64,000 nt of DNA from Ignelater luminosus (lineage: Eukaryota; Arthropoda; Insecta; Coleoptera; Elateridae). Each line of letters begins with the position of its first letter. The first letter of the stretch is position 1. This document shows, piece after piece, positions 12,281 through 23,920 of the stretch. The notes beneath the pieces are model-generated. The model saw only the letters and a program-made list of their open reading frames with translations. It had not been told where the DNA came from and did no database searches. The stretch spans positions 27,115 through 91,114 of the forward strand of contig VTPC01007199.1 in NCBI GenBank assembly GCA_011009095.1. Direction: 5' to 3'. The position numbers and the translations under genes are program-made.

Positions 12281-13177
12281 AAAAGCGGTAACTGCTCTTA
12301 GGCAAGTTTTGAGTAATCAGCAGATTAAGAAAATGGTTTAGGTCAAGCATTAAATAAAAAAGATATGGATTGGCATTTGTCCTTCTTCAGGTAGAATTTC
12401 ACGCGGAATTCAATGAAACCAAAAAATTGTAATTTTAAAGTATTCTTCTGGCACTTTAGAATTAGATTAGGTTAAATACTATGTCGTGTAAAATGCAAAA
12501 TGGCAGTTTTCTTGTTTAAACATCGATCGTAAGGTTAGCCATGAAATGGTTTGTATGCAGATATAGTCAAATTGGTATTTTTGGCCATTAACGGCAAAAA
12601 AAATAAATAAGGAACTCAGATTGTGTCTTAGTAATAGTCTACAGTTTAAAACAGTAGTAAAAGCGATAAGGATTTTAATATAATAATGTACAACCCAAAA
12701 GGGTGGTAGTATACAGAAAACATGCCGTCTTTTAGGCCAGTACTAGTCACATACCGTTTTTTTCCTGTTTGGACTTACCGCGTTGCCGATACTGCGACTT
12801 TGTTTATTTCGTGTTCTAATAGTATACAGGATGATAATTTATATTTTCCCTACTAGCCATTAAGATCTCAAAAACAGTAACAAATACGAAGTAGGTTAAA
12901 TTAGCAAAAAGTCTATTTTAGTAGTCAATCAATTTAGTAATGTTTTTGTTTTTTGAAAAAGTCAATAGCTTACTAGATATTTGCTAAAAACAGAAAATTC
13001 GATTTTGTTTTATTTCTCTAGAGCAAATGAAAGTGCAATAGGCTAAATAAAAGACTTGGGATAATTCCACAAAAAACATAAAAAACTATTTTTGTGATTG
13101 AAGATAGAGTGTAACCACAATTCTCCACAAAAGGAACCTCTACTTAAGATTTATCTTGTCGAGAAGTTAGCTGTAAG
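12281..13177. other. No gene recognised
   Basis: AT-rich sequence. A TATACAGGATG word at 12825-12835 resembles a Tc1-like terminus, but it is in direct, not inverted, orientation to the one at 11357, so it does not close that element. Confidence 0.4.
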
Positions 13178-15234
13178 TGTTTTCTGATGATAACAGGAAA
13201 AATAACGAAAAAATTCTCAACTTTAGTGTTCCGTTCGCGCAAGAGGCCTAAAGTTAGGAAAATTGCTAAAAAAATTGATTTTTTAACTTATAATGAAGCA
13301 TACCAGATATAGTGCGGTAGAATTCTAACAGCGTGGAGTACCCAACAGTGTCCTATATAAGAGGAAACAAAGATTTACCCATTATAATAGAGTTTTCAAC
13401 TTATGCATTGTGCTCAAAATAGCATAAAATACACAAAAAATGTGATGTTCTGACATTTGTTATGCATTCCTATAATGATAAAAAAATATCGAAATAAAAT
13501 TACTAAGCAAAATGGAGCTAGGTTTTATCGCCATGAGGTGGTTGAGGAGCATATTGGCTTAATTTAAAAACCAAAAGGTCAGTTTCTTGAACATGTCACA
13601 CCAGCCAGTGGTACTGGACTTAACATCGCAAACAGCATTTTCCATATATTTCTGAAAGCCATTATGACCTAAATACACTTGTTGCTATTGGATGTGGTGG
13701 AGCAGGACAAATATTGGATGGATAGAAGGAGCTATTCGCCATATTGAGCTTAAACTGAAAAGACCATTGCAGTGGTATATTTGCATGTTGCATTTTAATG
13801 AGCTGCCTTTCAGACATTTATTTGCTCGGTTTAATGGAACGACATCAGGCCCAAAATCTTTTAATGGAACAACAGGAAAACAGTTAACTGGATGCGAGAA
13901 ACTAGCCGTAGTAAAATTTGAACCCATTCCATCTGAAGGAACTCTTGTGACTAAAACTGATCTAAGCAAAGATCAGTTATACCTCCTTGAAAGTGTTTAA
14001 GCAAAGCAAACAGGAGAATGCTCTGGCGATCTTGCGGCAAAAGATCCAGGGCCCTCTTTGTCACTCCCGTTGGTTAACCTGCGCAAATCGAATTTTGAGA
14101 TCATACGTTTCCCAAATTGAACCGAGTGAAAACCTAAAAGTGCTAGCTACATACATTTTAAAAAGCTATGCACCTGTCTGGTTTGACATAAAAATGTTTT
14201 CGTCTGTGAAGGATGGCCTAAACCATTGTTTAAGAACTATTCACAATACTTATCAAAAGATTTATTAAAAATTATAGAACCTGCTATACAGAGAAACACT
14301 TTTTGCTCACCCTAAAAATTTATTTATAGCTATGGCAATAGACGAAAGACAGAACATACGGGAGCTAGCATTTAAAAGATTGAAGAAAGCCAGAAGCCAA
14401 CCTGTTCAAGAAAATTTAATAAGAACTTTCCTGGTGCCTACACTAAATTTTAATGCAACGGACTATACTGAACTAGTGGATTGGACTTCTTGCACCCTCT
14501 CCCCCCACCTATGATGCCGAAGGTGACCAATAAAAATATTGACTCTCTTATACTGCATAAAATTATGCCTGAATTTGACTATGTAAACTTACCCTGTCAT
14601 ACCCAGAGACTAGAAAGTTGTGTCAAACTTGTGACGGAATTTGCGATGAAAGTATGCGGACCTGAAAAGCGCGGTGGGTATATCAGGGCTACTTTATTTC
14701 CCAAATCTGTAATGCCACAGTTTCAACACAAAGCTGACTGTAAGACAATGCCTGTGACGCAAATAAATGAGAAATAAAAATATGTCCAGAAGGTTGGATG
14801 GATGGGGGGGCATGGGTGGAACCCGAGATGCACCCACCTCTCCTTGGTGGGTTCTGGGTCGCTTCTTTACACAGGAATGGGCGAAGAGCTGCACAGCTGT
14901 TAGGTTAGGTACATATTATTAGTTACACCATAGGCTGCAAGGCCTAGTAATTTTATTTCGATACTTTTTTTATCATTACAGGAATGTATGACAAATGTGA
15001 GAATGATATTTTTTGGGTATTTTGTGCTATGTTGAGCCCAAGGCGCAAGTTGAAGACTTTGTTTTAATAGATAAATCTTATTTTCTTCTTACAAGTTAAA
15101 AAAATCAAGTTTTTAGCAATTCTGCCTAACTTTAGGCCTCTTGTTATTTTTCCCGTTACCAGCATAAGAAAACACAACTTTTTCACAGTATTAGAATTTG
15201 CAACTCGAAAATTTTTATTTTTCGGCCCACCCTA
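13178..15234 (+). mobile_element. DNA element with long inverted ends
   Basis: Sequence 13178-13508 recurs inverted at 14943-15175. Shared blocks include GGCCTAAAGTTAGG (13243-13256), a long run around TACACAAAAAATGTGATGTT, and ATCGAAATAAAATTACTA. The left copy holds about 100 extra bases. The right copy continues outward to AGGGTGGGCCGAAAAATAA (reverse strand, 15216-15234), whose left partner I cannot find, so the left terminus is probably lost. Between the arms lies one degraded uncharacterised ORF. Long inverted ends around a single gene are typical of a DNA transposon. I cannot name its superfamily. Confidence 0.6.
13520..14777 (+). pseudogene. Uncharacterised arthropod transposon-type ORF
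   Basis: I recognise this as a recurrent uncharacterised protein of arthropod genomes, usually multicopy. Readable pieces in order are VVEEHIGLI, FLEHVTPASGTGLNIANSIF (13583 on), IEGAIRHIELKLKRPLQW, LHFNELPFRHLFARFNGTTS, GPLCHSRWLTCANRILR, YILKSYAPVWFDIK, FAHPKNLFIAMAIDERQNIR, LNFNATDYTELVDW, CHTQRLESCVKLVTEFA and KVCGPEKRGGYIRATLF. Open segments are 13692-14000, 13987-14268, 14332-14514 and 14481-14777. Frame changes near 13990, 14310 and 14505, and stops near 13677, 13998 and 14267, kill it. From memory, relatives carry GCDGTxxNTG where this copy has GCGGAGQILDG (about 13690), so a possible catalytic Asp is lost. It fills the inverted-repeat element around it. A transposase role is inference. 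Confidence 0.65.
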
Positions 15235-16863
15235 AGAAGCAGTTGAGCTTGTAATGATATCTATGAAAGCTGCAATCACCTCAATTTTTGCACCACCACT
15301 CATCACTGGCAATGAATAGAACCTAAATTAGAAAAACGAAACAACTTTATTATCTGTTCATAAATTTTTATTTAACATTTTAACATAATGTTAATTCTAC
15401 GAGATATTTCCATTTGGATTTTTGGTATAGAATCCAAATCTTAAGTCAGATTTTATCTTTATTTCCGTTATTAAGTGGAGATAAATGATATTGCGTGAGC
15501 GACATTCTGAGTAGGCAAGAACCAGCACTACATCATAATCTTTGTTGAAAGTTATAGCAATGCTACAGAAAAATTCTTTGCTTAAGACATTCGCTTCAGT
15601 AGAAGTGTCTTCGGATGCTTTTAAGAGTTTGGAGTTCACCTGAAAGCAGCAGGCACGTGTGCACTGAAGAAATCGCACATCGTTCTGTAGGACGAAGATT
15701 GATCCAACAATCAAAAAGCATCAAAATTATAAATAAAAGTAATTAGAGTAAAACGTTTATGTTTTATGTCTTGTAGGAAGATCAGTTACAAAAAATGCCA
15801 AAGTGATGGGCAACATTATCCAAATCTAAACCGGAGGCAAACAAAAAATTTATTTGTTATTTAATTAGCGAAAATGCATATTGGAAAGTTCCTGAATTAC
15901 TTCTTCATTAACTACTGAAACAATTAACGAATACGATGGTCAAAGAAGTCCATATATTTTGAAGATCGGCACAAAAAAATGTTGCACCTGAACTTACTTA
16001 ACTAACTACTTAATTCTAACATTATCATATACGACTATCTCGTATTACGATAGGTTCCATAACACACTATCCTTATTTCGGTTGTTTCTCTACTTCTACC
16101 TTCATAAGAACTTCCCTACGTAGTCATTTTATATAATTACTTCATATTCCATTACACATCGAATAACCATGTTTTGTTAATTCTACTAAAGGCTTTAATG
16201 GAATCTTTCGACGCAAGAAGCTAATATTACTGGAAGAACAAATCAGAACATCAAATAACTAATATTTTATCGCATTAGGTTTATTATAGAGATTTTTGTT
16301 TCAATTCAACGGAAAATTATATAACAATACCTAATAGATGAAAATACAGCCAATTTAACAATTAACGGAATTGGTTCATCTCCAATATAAATTAATAGAA
16401 AGATAATAATAAAATGGATTACATGACATTAATACTCGACATAGCCGTCAAGTGTCTTAATAAAACCATATAAAAGAACAAATACTCTAATTAAATCAAC
16501 AAAAATGCCCACTACAAAAGCCATGAAGCTGTTAATGCAAGAAATGTCTTGTAGCAGGTCGTGTGTAAAAATCGAAATTGTGTAGCAGCAAATAAATTAG
16601 GACAAGAGAAAGAGGTGGTACTGATTAAAATAAAATATGGAAAAATAATAAAATGCGTTTCTCGATTAACACAAAGCAAAAACCATGGGCAATGATTTTT
16701 AAAGATTAAAGTTCAAAATATGCTTTAGTGAAAATGAAATACTAAATACTTCTTTTGTTAGTAGAAAATTCTGCAACAAACAATTAAAAATACCAGTACG
16801 GTTAGATTTAGACCTATATATTTTTGTAATCAGCAGTGAAACGGGAGTGCAGAAATGTGGATA
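15235..16863. other. No gene recognised
   Basis: AT-rich sequence without recognisable coding, RNA or repeat structure. The 105-codon minus-strand open stretch near 15400-15714 has no motif I recognise. Confidence 0.4.
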
Positions 16864-17011
16864 TATAGGGTGTCCCGTTTAAAAAACAAAGGAAGAGCTA
16901 AGGACGTTGTATCTCATTTTTAAGGAATATTATTTATAGTTGGAAATGATTAGAGCACCTAGAGGAAATTTTCTTATGGTTCGTCTACAGATCGTTGGAA
17001 CACCCGGTATA
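16864..17011. mobile_element. 148-bp MITE with Tc1-like termini
   Basis: The left end TATAGGGTGTCCCG and the right end, reverse-complemented TATACCGGGTGTTCC, form imperfect TIRs 148 bp apart, flanked by AT-rich sequence. Size and CAGGGTGT-like termini fit a miniature derivative of the Tc1/mariner-like elements seen at 3.07 and 11.4 kb. It has no coding capacity. Confidence 0.55.
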
Positions 17012-19089
17012 GATAGCTGGAAGGTTCGCTGAAGATAATTTAGCTCCTTGATAACATCTTGGAATTCAAGCCATTTAACGTAAAGGACACGTAATAAGAC
17101 TTACACTTCGCAGTCGATTAGGACGTCTACTAATCTTTATCTAAAGAGTAAAAAACAATTCAATTTATTTTTTTGAAATTGAACACGACAACATTCAATC
17201 GACTCTCACAAATATTTGTTTGCTTTTACGTAACAAATTTCATGTGAAGGTAATTATGTTAAGTGTATTGTTTATTGGGGCGTTTGCGGCTGCAATATTA
17301 ATTACTGTACATGTTGTTAAACAATGTAACGTTATATGCAATTAATTTCCCTTCAATAGATTTTGCAAGCATCGCCTGGTATCTCAAAATCAGCTGGTGT
17401 TTAAATTATCATTTATCACCTTTACGTAATCTACTTAATTGTAAGGTTTTTTCTAAGATTAATTCTTACCCTTCTTTTAACTTGAGTGTTCTCTTAAATC
17501 ATTTTAACTAATTTCTAATTGTACTTATATTCAAGTGTCTGCAAGAAAGTCAAACTCAGAGAAATCAATCAGTAGATAATGTAATTAGAACAGGTAGGTT
17601 TACACAGTTTTTCTAACAACTTAAAGCCACTAATACGGTTATAAGATTTAGGATTAATTATTGAATTAATTGTTATATTTAGGCAATTTTAATTTTCACA
17701 CGAGTTTTGTCTTTGATTTAAGTAGTAAGTTAGTTCAAGTAATTTTGCTTTTAATGTAGAATCTACTCATCACAAATAAAAAGGGTTTGAAAGATTTTGA
17801 ATTTTCCTCAAGGAAGTGTTCTAACCAGAAATCTCCTTTTTATTCTTTTATACCTTTGGAAAATCTTTCTAAATCTAATAATTTTAAATGAACCCACTTG
17901 ACCCTACACTTAGAAAAGCAATTTTGTTTCGATAGATCTAAAAAGTCTGTTACGTAAATTTATAATATTGTGAAGACTTTTTGGTTGGCTTTTATTAATA
18001 AATAAACTTTTTATTTTTAAAATATAGGGCATGCTGTTTTATTTAATTTTTAAACATTTTCTGATTGGACGTTTTTAATAAGACATTAATGCAAATGGTT
18101 TTAAAACATTAAAACTAATAGAAAACTAAATATTTGAAGAGTATGAATGCTAATGTAATTAGTATTAAAGTTAAAAGTTAATATTGAACTAATAAATTTA
18201 TAAAGTTTTTAATTAGATTACTCCGAAATTTACTATTCTATTCTCAGGCAAAAATTTATATTTTACGTAACGGTTTTAACCCGTCACATTTAAAATCTTT
18301 AAGAAAAAAACTTAAAAATTCTTAATTCTATAAGAAGCGAAAACTTTAAATAAAATTTTAAACATTTTTAAGAAACTGAAACACTTTTTTCTTCAAGTGA
18401 AAAAAGCAAAATAAACAGATAAAAGTTACTTTCAAATTTTCTAGTACAATAGAAGCTGTTAAAGTTCATTTTGCTGCCAGAGCACTCAAAACCTTAAATA
18501 AGTACAATACATTTGCATTATTTGGGTTTTACAGAACGCGAGTTTTTAAAATGTTTTGTGGAACGAGTTCGAGCGTAGGTATATTTTTATGAATTTATTT
18601 CCTATACCAGAATTCTAAATTGAAATTATCACACAACGATGTAATTTTTTACAGCCTTTTAAATAAACCTTTTTTTTCCTAAACTAACTTGAGATTTCTT
18701 TATATAAAGTTTGAATTAAAAAAAAAGTTTTTAAGATAAAATTTACAAGTGGGGCAAAATAAATAAGAGGAAGTTTCACGATGAATAAAAACAAAACCTC
18801 TTTTGTGCACTTTCGAATGTCAAAGCAACAAAGCAAACTGCAATTTTGTTTGTAATGTTTCGGTCTGTACTTGGAATTTAACTTCGAAACAAAAACTTTT
18901 TAACTAATAACGAGTACCGCAAACCTCGTAAAGTGCTTTCAACCAAACATAAAGTGTATCGAAAAGTTTTATGTTAAAAGACACGCCGATTTCTTCAGTA
19001 TTATTTGGAAAAAATTCAGTGTTACCTTAAAATTTGCTCGCAATTGTTAACGACATTGGCCATAAAATAATACATTTTAATATGAAAAC
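17012..19089. other. Very AT-rich desert
   Basis: Long A/T tracts and no recognisable gene, RNA or transposon end. The part from about 17.9 to 18.8 kb is the most AT-biased of the window. Confidence 0.5.
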
Positions 19090-19310
19090 ATAGTTTTACG
19101 TGCGAACTCGCCGTCCCGACGCGCTCAGGACGGTAATTGGCGCTTGGCGTCGAAATCCCGGATAGAACTGAGCATCGTCGTTACCCTTGCTGTGCAGCGC
19201 CCTCCTGGACCAAACCCCGACGTACGTGTCATCATCTCGTCTCCTCCCCCAAACCAGACGACCGCGTGAAATCAGTCACGTTGGGATAAAAGCCGCATAT
19301 AATATACTGG
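19090..19310 (+). promoter_or_regulatory. CpG-dense GC island, possible promoter
   Basis: About 200 bases with visibly more than half G+C and roughly two dozen CpG dinucleotides stand in otherwise very AT-rich DNA. A CCGTCC...GGACGG hairpin lies near 19111-19133. At its right edge is GGGATAAAAGCCGC, with a TATA-like GATAAAAG at 19285-19292, which would put a plus-strand start near 19315. No coding sequence is recognisable downstream. It could be a host-gene promoter, a transposon end or a chance island. Composition is seen directly, promoter function is inferred. Confidence 0.35.
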
Positions 19311-22209
19311 TACTACGAGATACGAATATATTGGACCTAAACATTTTTATCAACGTACGTCTATAATTAATACAGAAACTAGCTATAAAATAGCGCCATT
19401 TTGAATAATGCACTATTTCATCTCTGTCTCATTTAGAAACCGTGGTATTTACTCTTTCGGTTTTCCTGTTGGGACCTTGTCCTCTTTATGTTATCAACGA
19501 TGGAAATAAAGAAATTTTCCCTATCTGTTGTAAATAATACTTTTATCGTTCCCACTCTAAAACAGATAACGTAGAACTAACGAGATAAAACATCCAGATA
19601 CTACTTTTATGATAGATACAATTTTCTGAATTAATTTCCCACGAAGTTTATGAAGGCGAGCTAAAATTATTATAGAAGTTGTTTTCGTTCCAGTACCTAA
19701 ACAAGCATACTCTTGATACAGGTTTTTCGCCGCCTGGCGCCTGTATAATAAATTTATTCCTCTTGTATAAGAGATAAGTGCTTTAATTGAAAGGGAAGTC
19801 CAAGATAATAAAATATTCCTAAACCTAAAGCCATAAAATAAGTTTGTGACTGAAAAAACAACAAGATCTATCAATCTTTTATTTCGACCTAGGACTATTT
19901 AAAAATAGAAAGGATTGCTTGACTGGAAGAAAAATACTCAGGAGATTCGTGCTTTAACTTATTGAACACGCCGATTTAAAGATGGATAGTGAGATGTTAA
20001 CGAAAATCTTAATGGTTTTGAGATTTATTGTTTATATTGTTAAGTGTTATGGTGAAGGCTTTTAAAAAATGACACTAGAACAAGAAATTAATGATAGTAA
20101 AAGTTATCAGATTTATAAAAACCAAGGACAAAATAATGTGACATAATGTCCTTGTCCAAATTTATAAGTTATTCCAACTAACTTTTTCATCCTGGTTTAG
20201 ATAGCATTCAATTTCTTAGTCAATGAGAGGCGTTTTAAAAAATAACATCAATCTGAATATCTTCAGAAAAATAAAGACTGAAGATGCAATCGATGGATCT
20301 AAACAATCACAAAACTGGAATTTAGAAAATTCTAAAAGGGCATGAATTTAAAAAACGCCAAACCACAATACTTAAAAATAAACCTTGGAATGTATAATAT
20401 TCACATCATCACAAGTTAATGTAACGAATTTATAAAATTACTCCATTTTCAAAAAAAATGGTCAAAGAATCACTAAAGATTTTCATTGTTACATTTTGAA
20501 ATTACAAAAGAACCTTTTTGCTTAATATACCCAAAAGCAATCAAATCATCAATTAAGCTTATTTTGCTAAGATTTTTTCATAATGTAATTAACCTTGATG
20601 CGATACATTCATTACATTTAAAAAAAGTCAAGTAAATTGGAATTTAAATGCTCTTTCCAACAACAGCATAAATACCATTCTTCTAAAATAATCCACATAG
20701 CAAAACTACAAAACGTAAAAGCCAGGTTTAACTTTGCAAATAATTTTTCCAAATGACGTTTAATACAGTTTAAGCGTTCAAAATTATTTTCTAATACAAA
20801 TCTGATTTAGATTTGGCACGTTTTTTGTAAAATTCATGTAACAGATTTATAGGCACATTAGTAAAGCTTTGACTGTTCGAACTGTACAATCATCAGGGAG
20901 AGTTCAAGAACATTGACCGCCATTCTCGAGTTTTAAAATCACCATCTCCGTAAACTTCATAACCTTTTAATATTGATTTTAGCGTCAAGTCATGCAATAT
21001 TTCTTTAAATCAAGGTTTCTAAAACTTGCAAGAAGGAAGAATAAATGTGCAAGTGAAATTCCTTAGAAATCAAGGTTTCAGGTTTTCTGAAAATTAAACA
21101 CTCAAAATTGTCTCGATTCCTATTTTCGAATATTTAATTTTTTTATCGAAAACACTTTAACTACTCGTAGAGAAATCGAGAACTTTTGATTTAGAATTAG
21201 CAGGGGGTGTGGAGGAAGGAGGTATGTGCATCTATTATTCGGAAAATAAATAACAAACAATAGGTTATGACGTTCCTCGTCGGCTAAGAAGAGTACCGCA
21301 TGTAGAGTGAAAGCTAGTGTGGGGTTTTCTGATGCGGACCCTCATTAGCTACGGAAGACATTTAACCAATGTATCGATACTGAAAAGCTGCTCAGTTTTT
21401 AATACCTTGTACTATTTGCCAGCAGAAACTTAGGACTGTTTTTTAAATTATCCCTAGAAAGGGTGCTTCAGCAAACACGAGACATTCATGTTTGTTCTTT
21501 TTGTTTAACTTTCGTACTTGCTTGAAGTGCTGTTATATATATCATTTCTCTACACTGCCAGGCTCTTATGATATGTGTATTGTTGCCGACTCAAAGAAAT
21601 ATGTACTTCAAGGCCACTCGAATCTGTCAAAAGTATTACATAATGGAAAACCATATCGTTACAGAACTTCTTTTGTTATGCAGTCTATAGTATAGTGTAC
21701 ACCGGTGTACACGATACAAGCAATTTAGATTTACGTGATGTACATCTTTCGTTTTATATCGTAGTTATTTCTTAATCGAAACTGGCATACGTGATAAGGT
21801 GAGGTGTTACGTCATCCTACAACTTGGCACTGCTAAACCGAACGCCATGGAAAAAATCTGATTATGTTGACGCGCGACTTATTATACACACCTAAAACAG
21901 TGCTATGGCGCATGTTAGCCAAAAGTTACCACACTTTATTCTTGGGACGAAAAATACACGTTCAGACCTTAGATCTAAACGCCAAGAAAATTGTTACGCG
22001 GAGATCGCTTAATTAATTCGAGTGGTTTTGGGTAAAAAATAGACGTTTGGACGTCAAATTTTGACGAACTTCTGTTTATACCATCAGATAGCTTGACTGG
22101 CTGTCTATAGAAAGCAGTCGGGGTTTTATTAAAAAAAAAGTTACCTTCAGGATCAAAACACTAACAGAACGGAACTAATATAAAATCTATCACTGATTCG
22201 AAACAAAAC
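19311..22209. other. No gene recognised
   Basis: AT-rich sequence with no gene family readable in six frames. It holds one 18-bp perfect palindrome, listed separately. Sequence at 21.2-22.1 kb is somewhat richer in GC than its surroundings but shows no motif. Confidence 0.4.
21695..21712. repeat. 18-bp perfect palindrome
   Basis: GTGTACACCGGTGTACAC is its own reverse complement over all 18 bases. It is also built of two GTGTAC/GTACAC half-palindromes around CCGG. It could bind a dimeric protein or form a cruciform, or be chance. Confidence 0.9.
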
Positions 22210-22269
22210 ATGACTGTGGAAAAAAATTATACCGTTGGTATAGCCTTCGGATCTCACACATGTTTCAGC

Positions 22270-22760
22270 AACAAAATCTCAAAAATTCAAAAATTTCCTT
22301 TGGGAATCTATTACTCATTCCGGTGCACTTATATGTTGGTAATTAATTACGAGACAGATACCAATCGATACCTTGGAACTTACTGCATCGACTACATGAG
22401 CGACAGATATCGACCATTTTCATTTGTGCTTGGTGGACTGCGAAAGCGGTTTCAACGTCGTATATTTGTAATATGGAAAACCAATGTGAAGAGTAACCTG
22501 TACAAACTAAAGCTATTAAAAGAATTTTAATTCTCTTTACTTAGAAGAAACAAAAAAATACAACCAGCAGTGGTAGGATGAGGACAATAACTAAAATCAA
22601 TGAAAATCATAACCGATTTACATCTAAATTGAGTATAGGAAATGGCATCATGTTGGTTGTTGGTTGAACCTACAGCAGACGGTGCCTAATTTACATTTCA
22701 AGGATTGTCTCCGTGAATGCTACAAGAAATGACACGATACTCTAATTTAGATCATATTCA
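22270..22760. repeat. Left copy of a diverged duplication
   Basis: This segment matches 23090-23400 in the same orientation. Shared words include AAATTCAAAA, ATCTATTACTC, TTGATAATTAATTAC-like (TTGGTAATTAATTAC here), and later GTGAATGCTACAAGAA against ACGAATGCTACAATAG. The 106-codon open frame at 22210-22530 runs through it, but the other copy is not open, so I do not call it a gene. Confidence 0.5.
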
Positions 22761-23089
22761 ATTTCTGAGCGATATGCATTTCAGTTTGAGGAAAATCATC
22801 AAATTTCCAGCTTCATTGCGTTTATCCATCGATTAATAGCCTATAAATAGACAATGATTAAGTCAGTACTGACAATTCATCAGTGGAGCCCCATTTTAAT
22901 GGAAGAAGCTCGATGTGGTAGTGGAATTAACTGAAAATTTTATTGTGTTATTATTTAATTTTAGTCTTAAGCCTAGATTAAATTTAATACTTAATTTTAG
23001 TTATTCGTATTGCCATACTGACTGGGATGTTAGTAAATAAATCTTTTATGTCAAATGAAATTAGGAAATATTTTCATATTTTGTGTTTT

Positions 23090-23400
23090 CACAATCTTAA
23101 AAATTCAAAACTCCCCCTTGGGGGGGGGGACTCATCTATTACTCCCTTCGAGATGCTTATGTATTGATAATTAATTACAAAACTGATGCCATTCGATACC
23201 TAAGAAGGTGCTGCATCGAGACTGCACGAGCAAGACTTAAATGGAACAAAATCTTTTCAGCGATAACCTGGGTCTTGATCATTTGGTAAACAGAGGCAGC
23301 CTGAGTTTTCTAATAATTCATTTCTGTATTCAGGCCTTATCTTGTGAGAGATCTTGGATAATTTCTACGAATGCTACAATAGAACATTACTATAAATCTG
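23090..23400. repeat. Right copy of a diverged duplication
   Basis: Partner of 22270-22760, about 820 bp downstream and shorter because the middle is deleted. It contains a run of nine G at 23121-23129 where the other copy reads TTTGGGAA. It may be a dispersed repeat family or an old local duplication. Confidence 0.5.
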
Positions 23401-23519
23401 GATGATTTTGGATTTCTTTACATTTCAAGCAAGCACACTTCACAAAGCAAGACCGTTTCTGCAGGCTAGTCTGGGGCAGCGGCGCCGGCGCTTGATTTTC
23501 TGGAAATTTAACTTTCGTT

Positions 23520-23920
23520 TTGGTTTTTTTATCTTTTTTTTTGGAAAGAATCTTACTCAAAGTAAAGCAGCGTGAAAGGCTTACCAAAGTACAAAGATTC
23601 TTAATTAGTTACATTTATAGAGGAAGAATCAATAATAGAAAATCGACCGACGAAGAATTGCTATTTTATTTTCTCAATAGCCCCAATCTTGTAACTCAAT
23701 GCAGGTAAGTGAGTTGGAAGCTAAATACAAATGTTTATTAAAGGACATGAAAATAATTTGCTTCTGGATCCATCGGTTATTACCGCCAGATTGTCAGATC
23801 AAAATGATTCAGTTTTTGCCTTGAGGAAAATAGTAAAAAGTCTCAATAAGCCCACAGAAATTACTAGAATTCTAAATGACCCAACGTCAAGATTTCTTAT
23901 ACAGCTGAGCAAGTATTAGC
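23520..23920 (+). other. Two unassigned open segments with splice donor
   Basis: Open segments 23520-23704 and 23731-23919 have less biased base composition than their surroundings. The first ends at a perfect donor, CAG|GTAAGT, at 23704/23705. The encoded sequences (for example STDEELLFYFLNSPN and LNDPTSRFLIQLSKY) match nothing I recognise. They might be exon fragments or another decayed element, or chance. Confidence 0.2.

Noticed and set aside
12825..12845. TATACAGGATG as the second end of the 11.36-kb element
   Set aside because: It is in direct rather than inverted orientation to the first end.
22210..22530. 106-codon plus-strand open frame
   Set aside because: The duplicated copy at 23.1 kb is not open in this frame, and no motif is recognisable.
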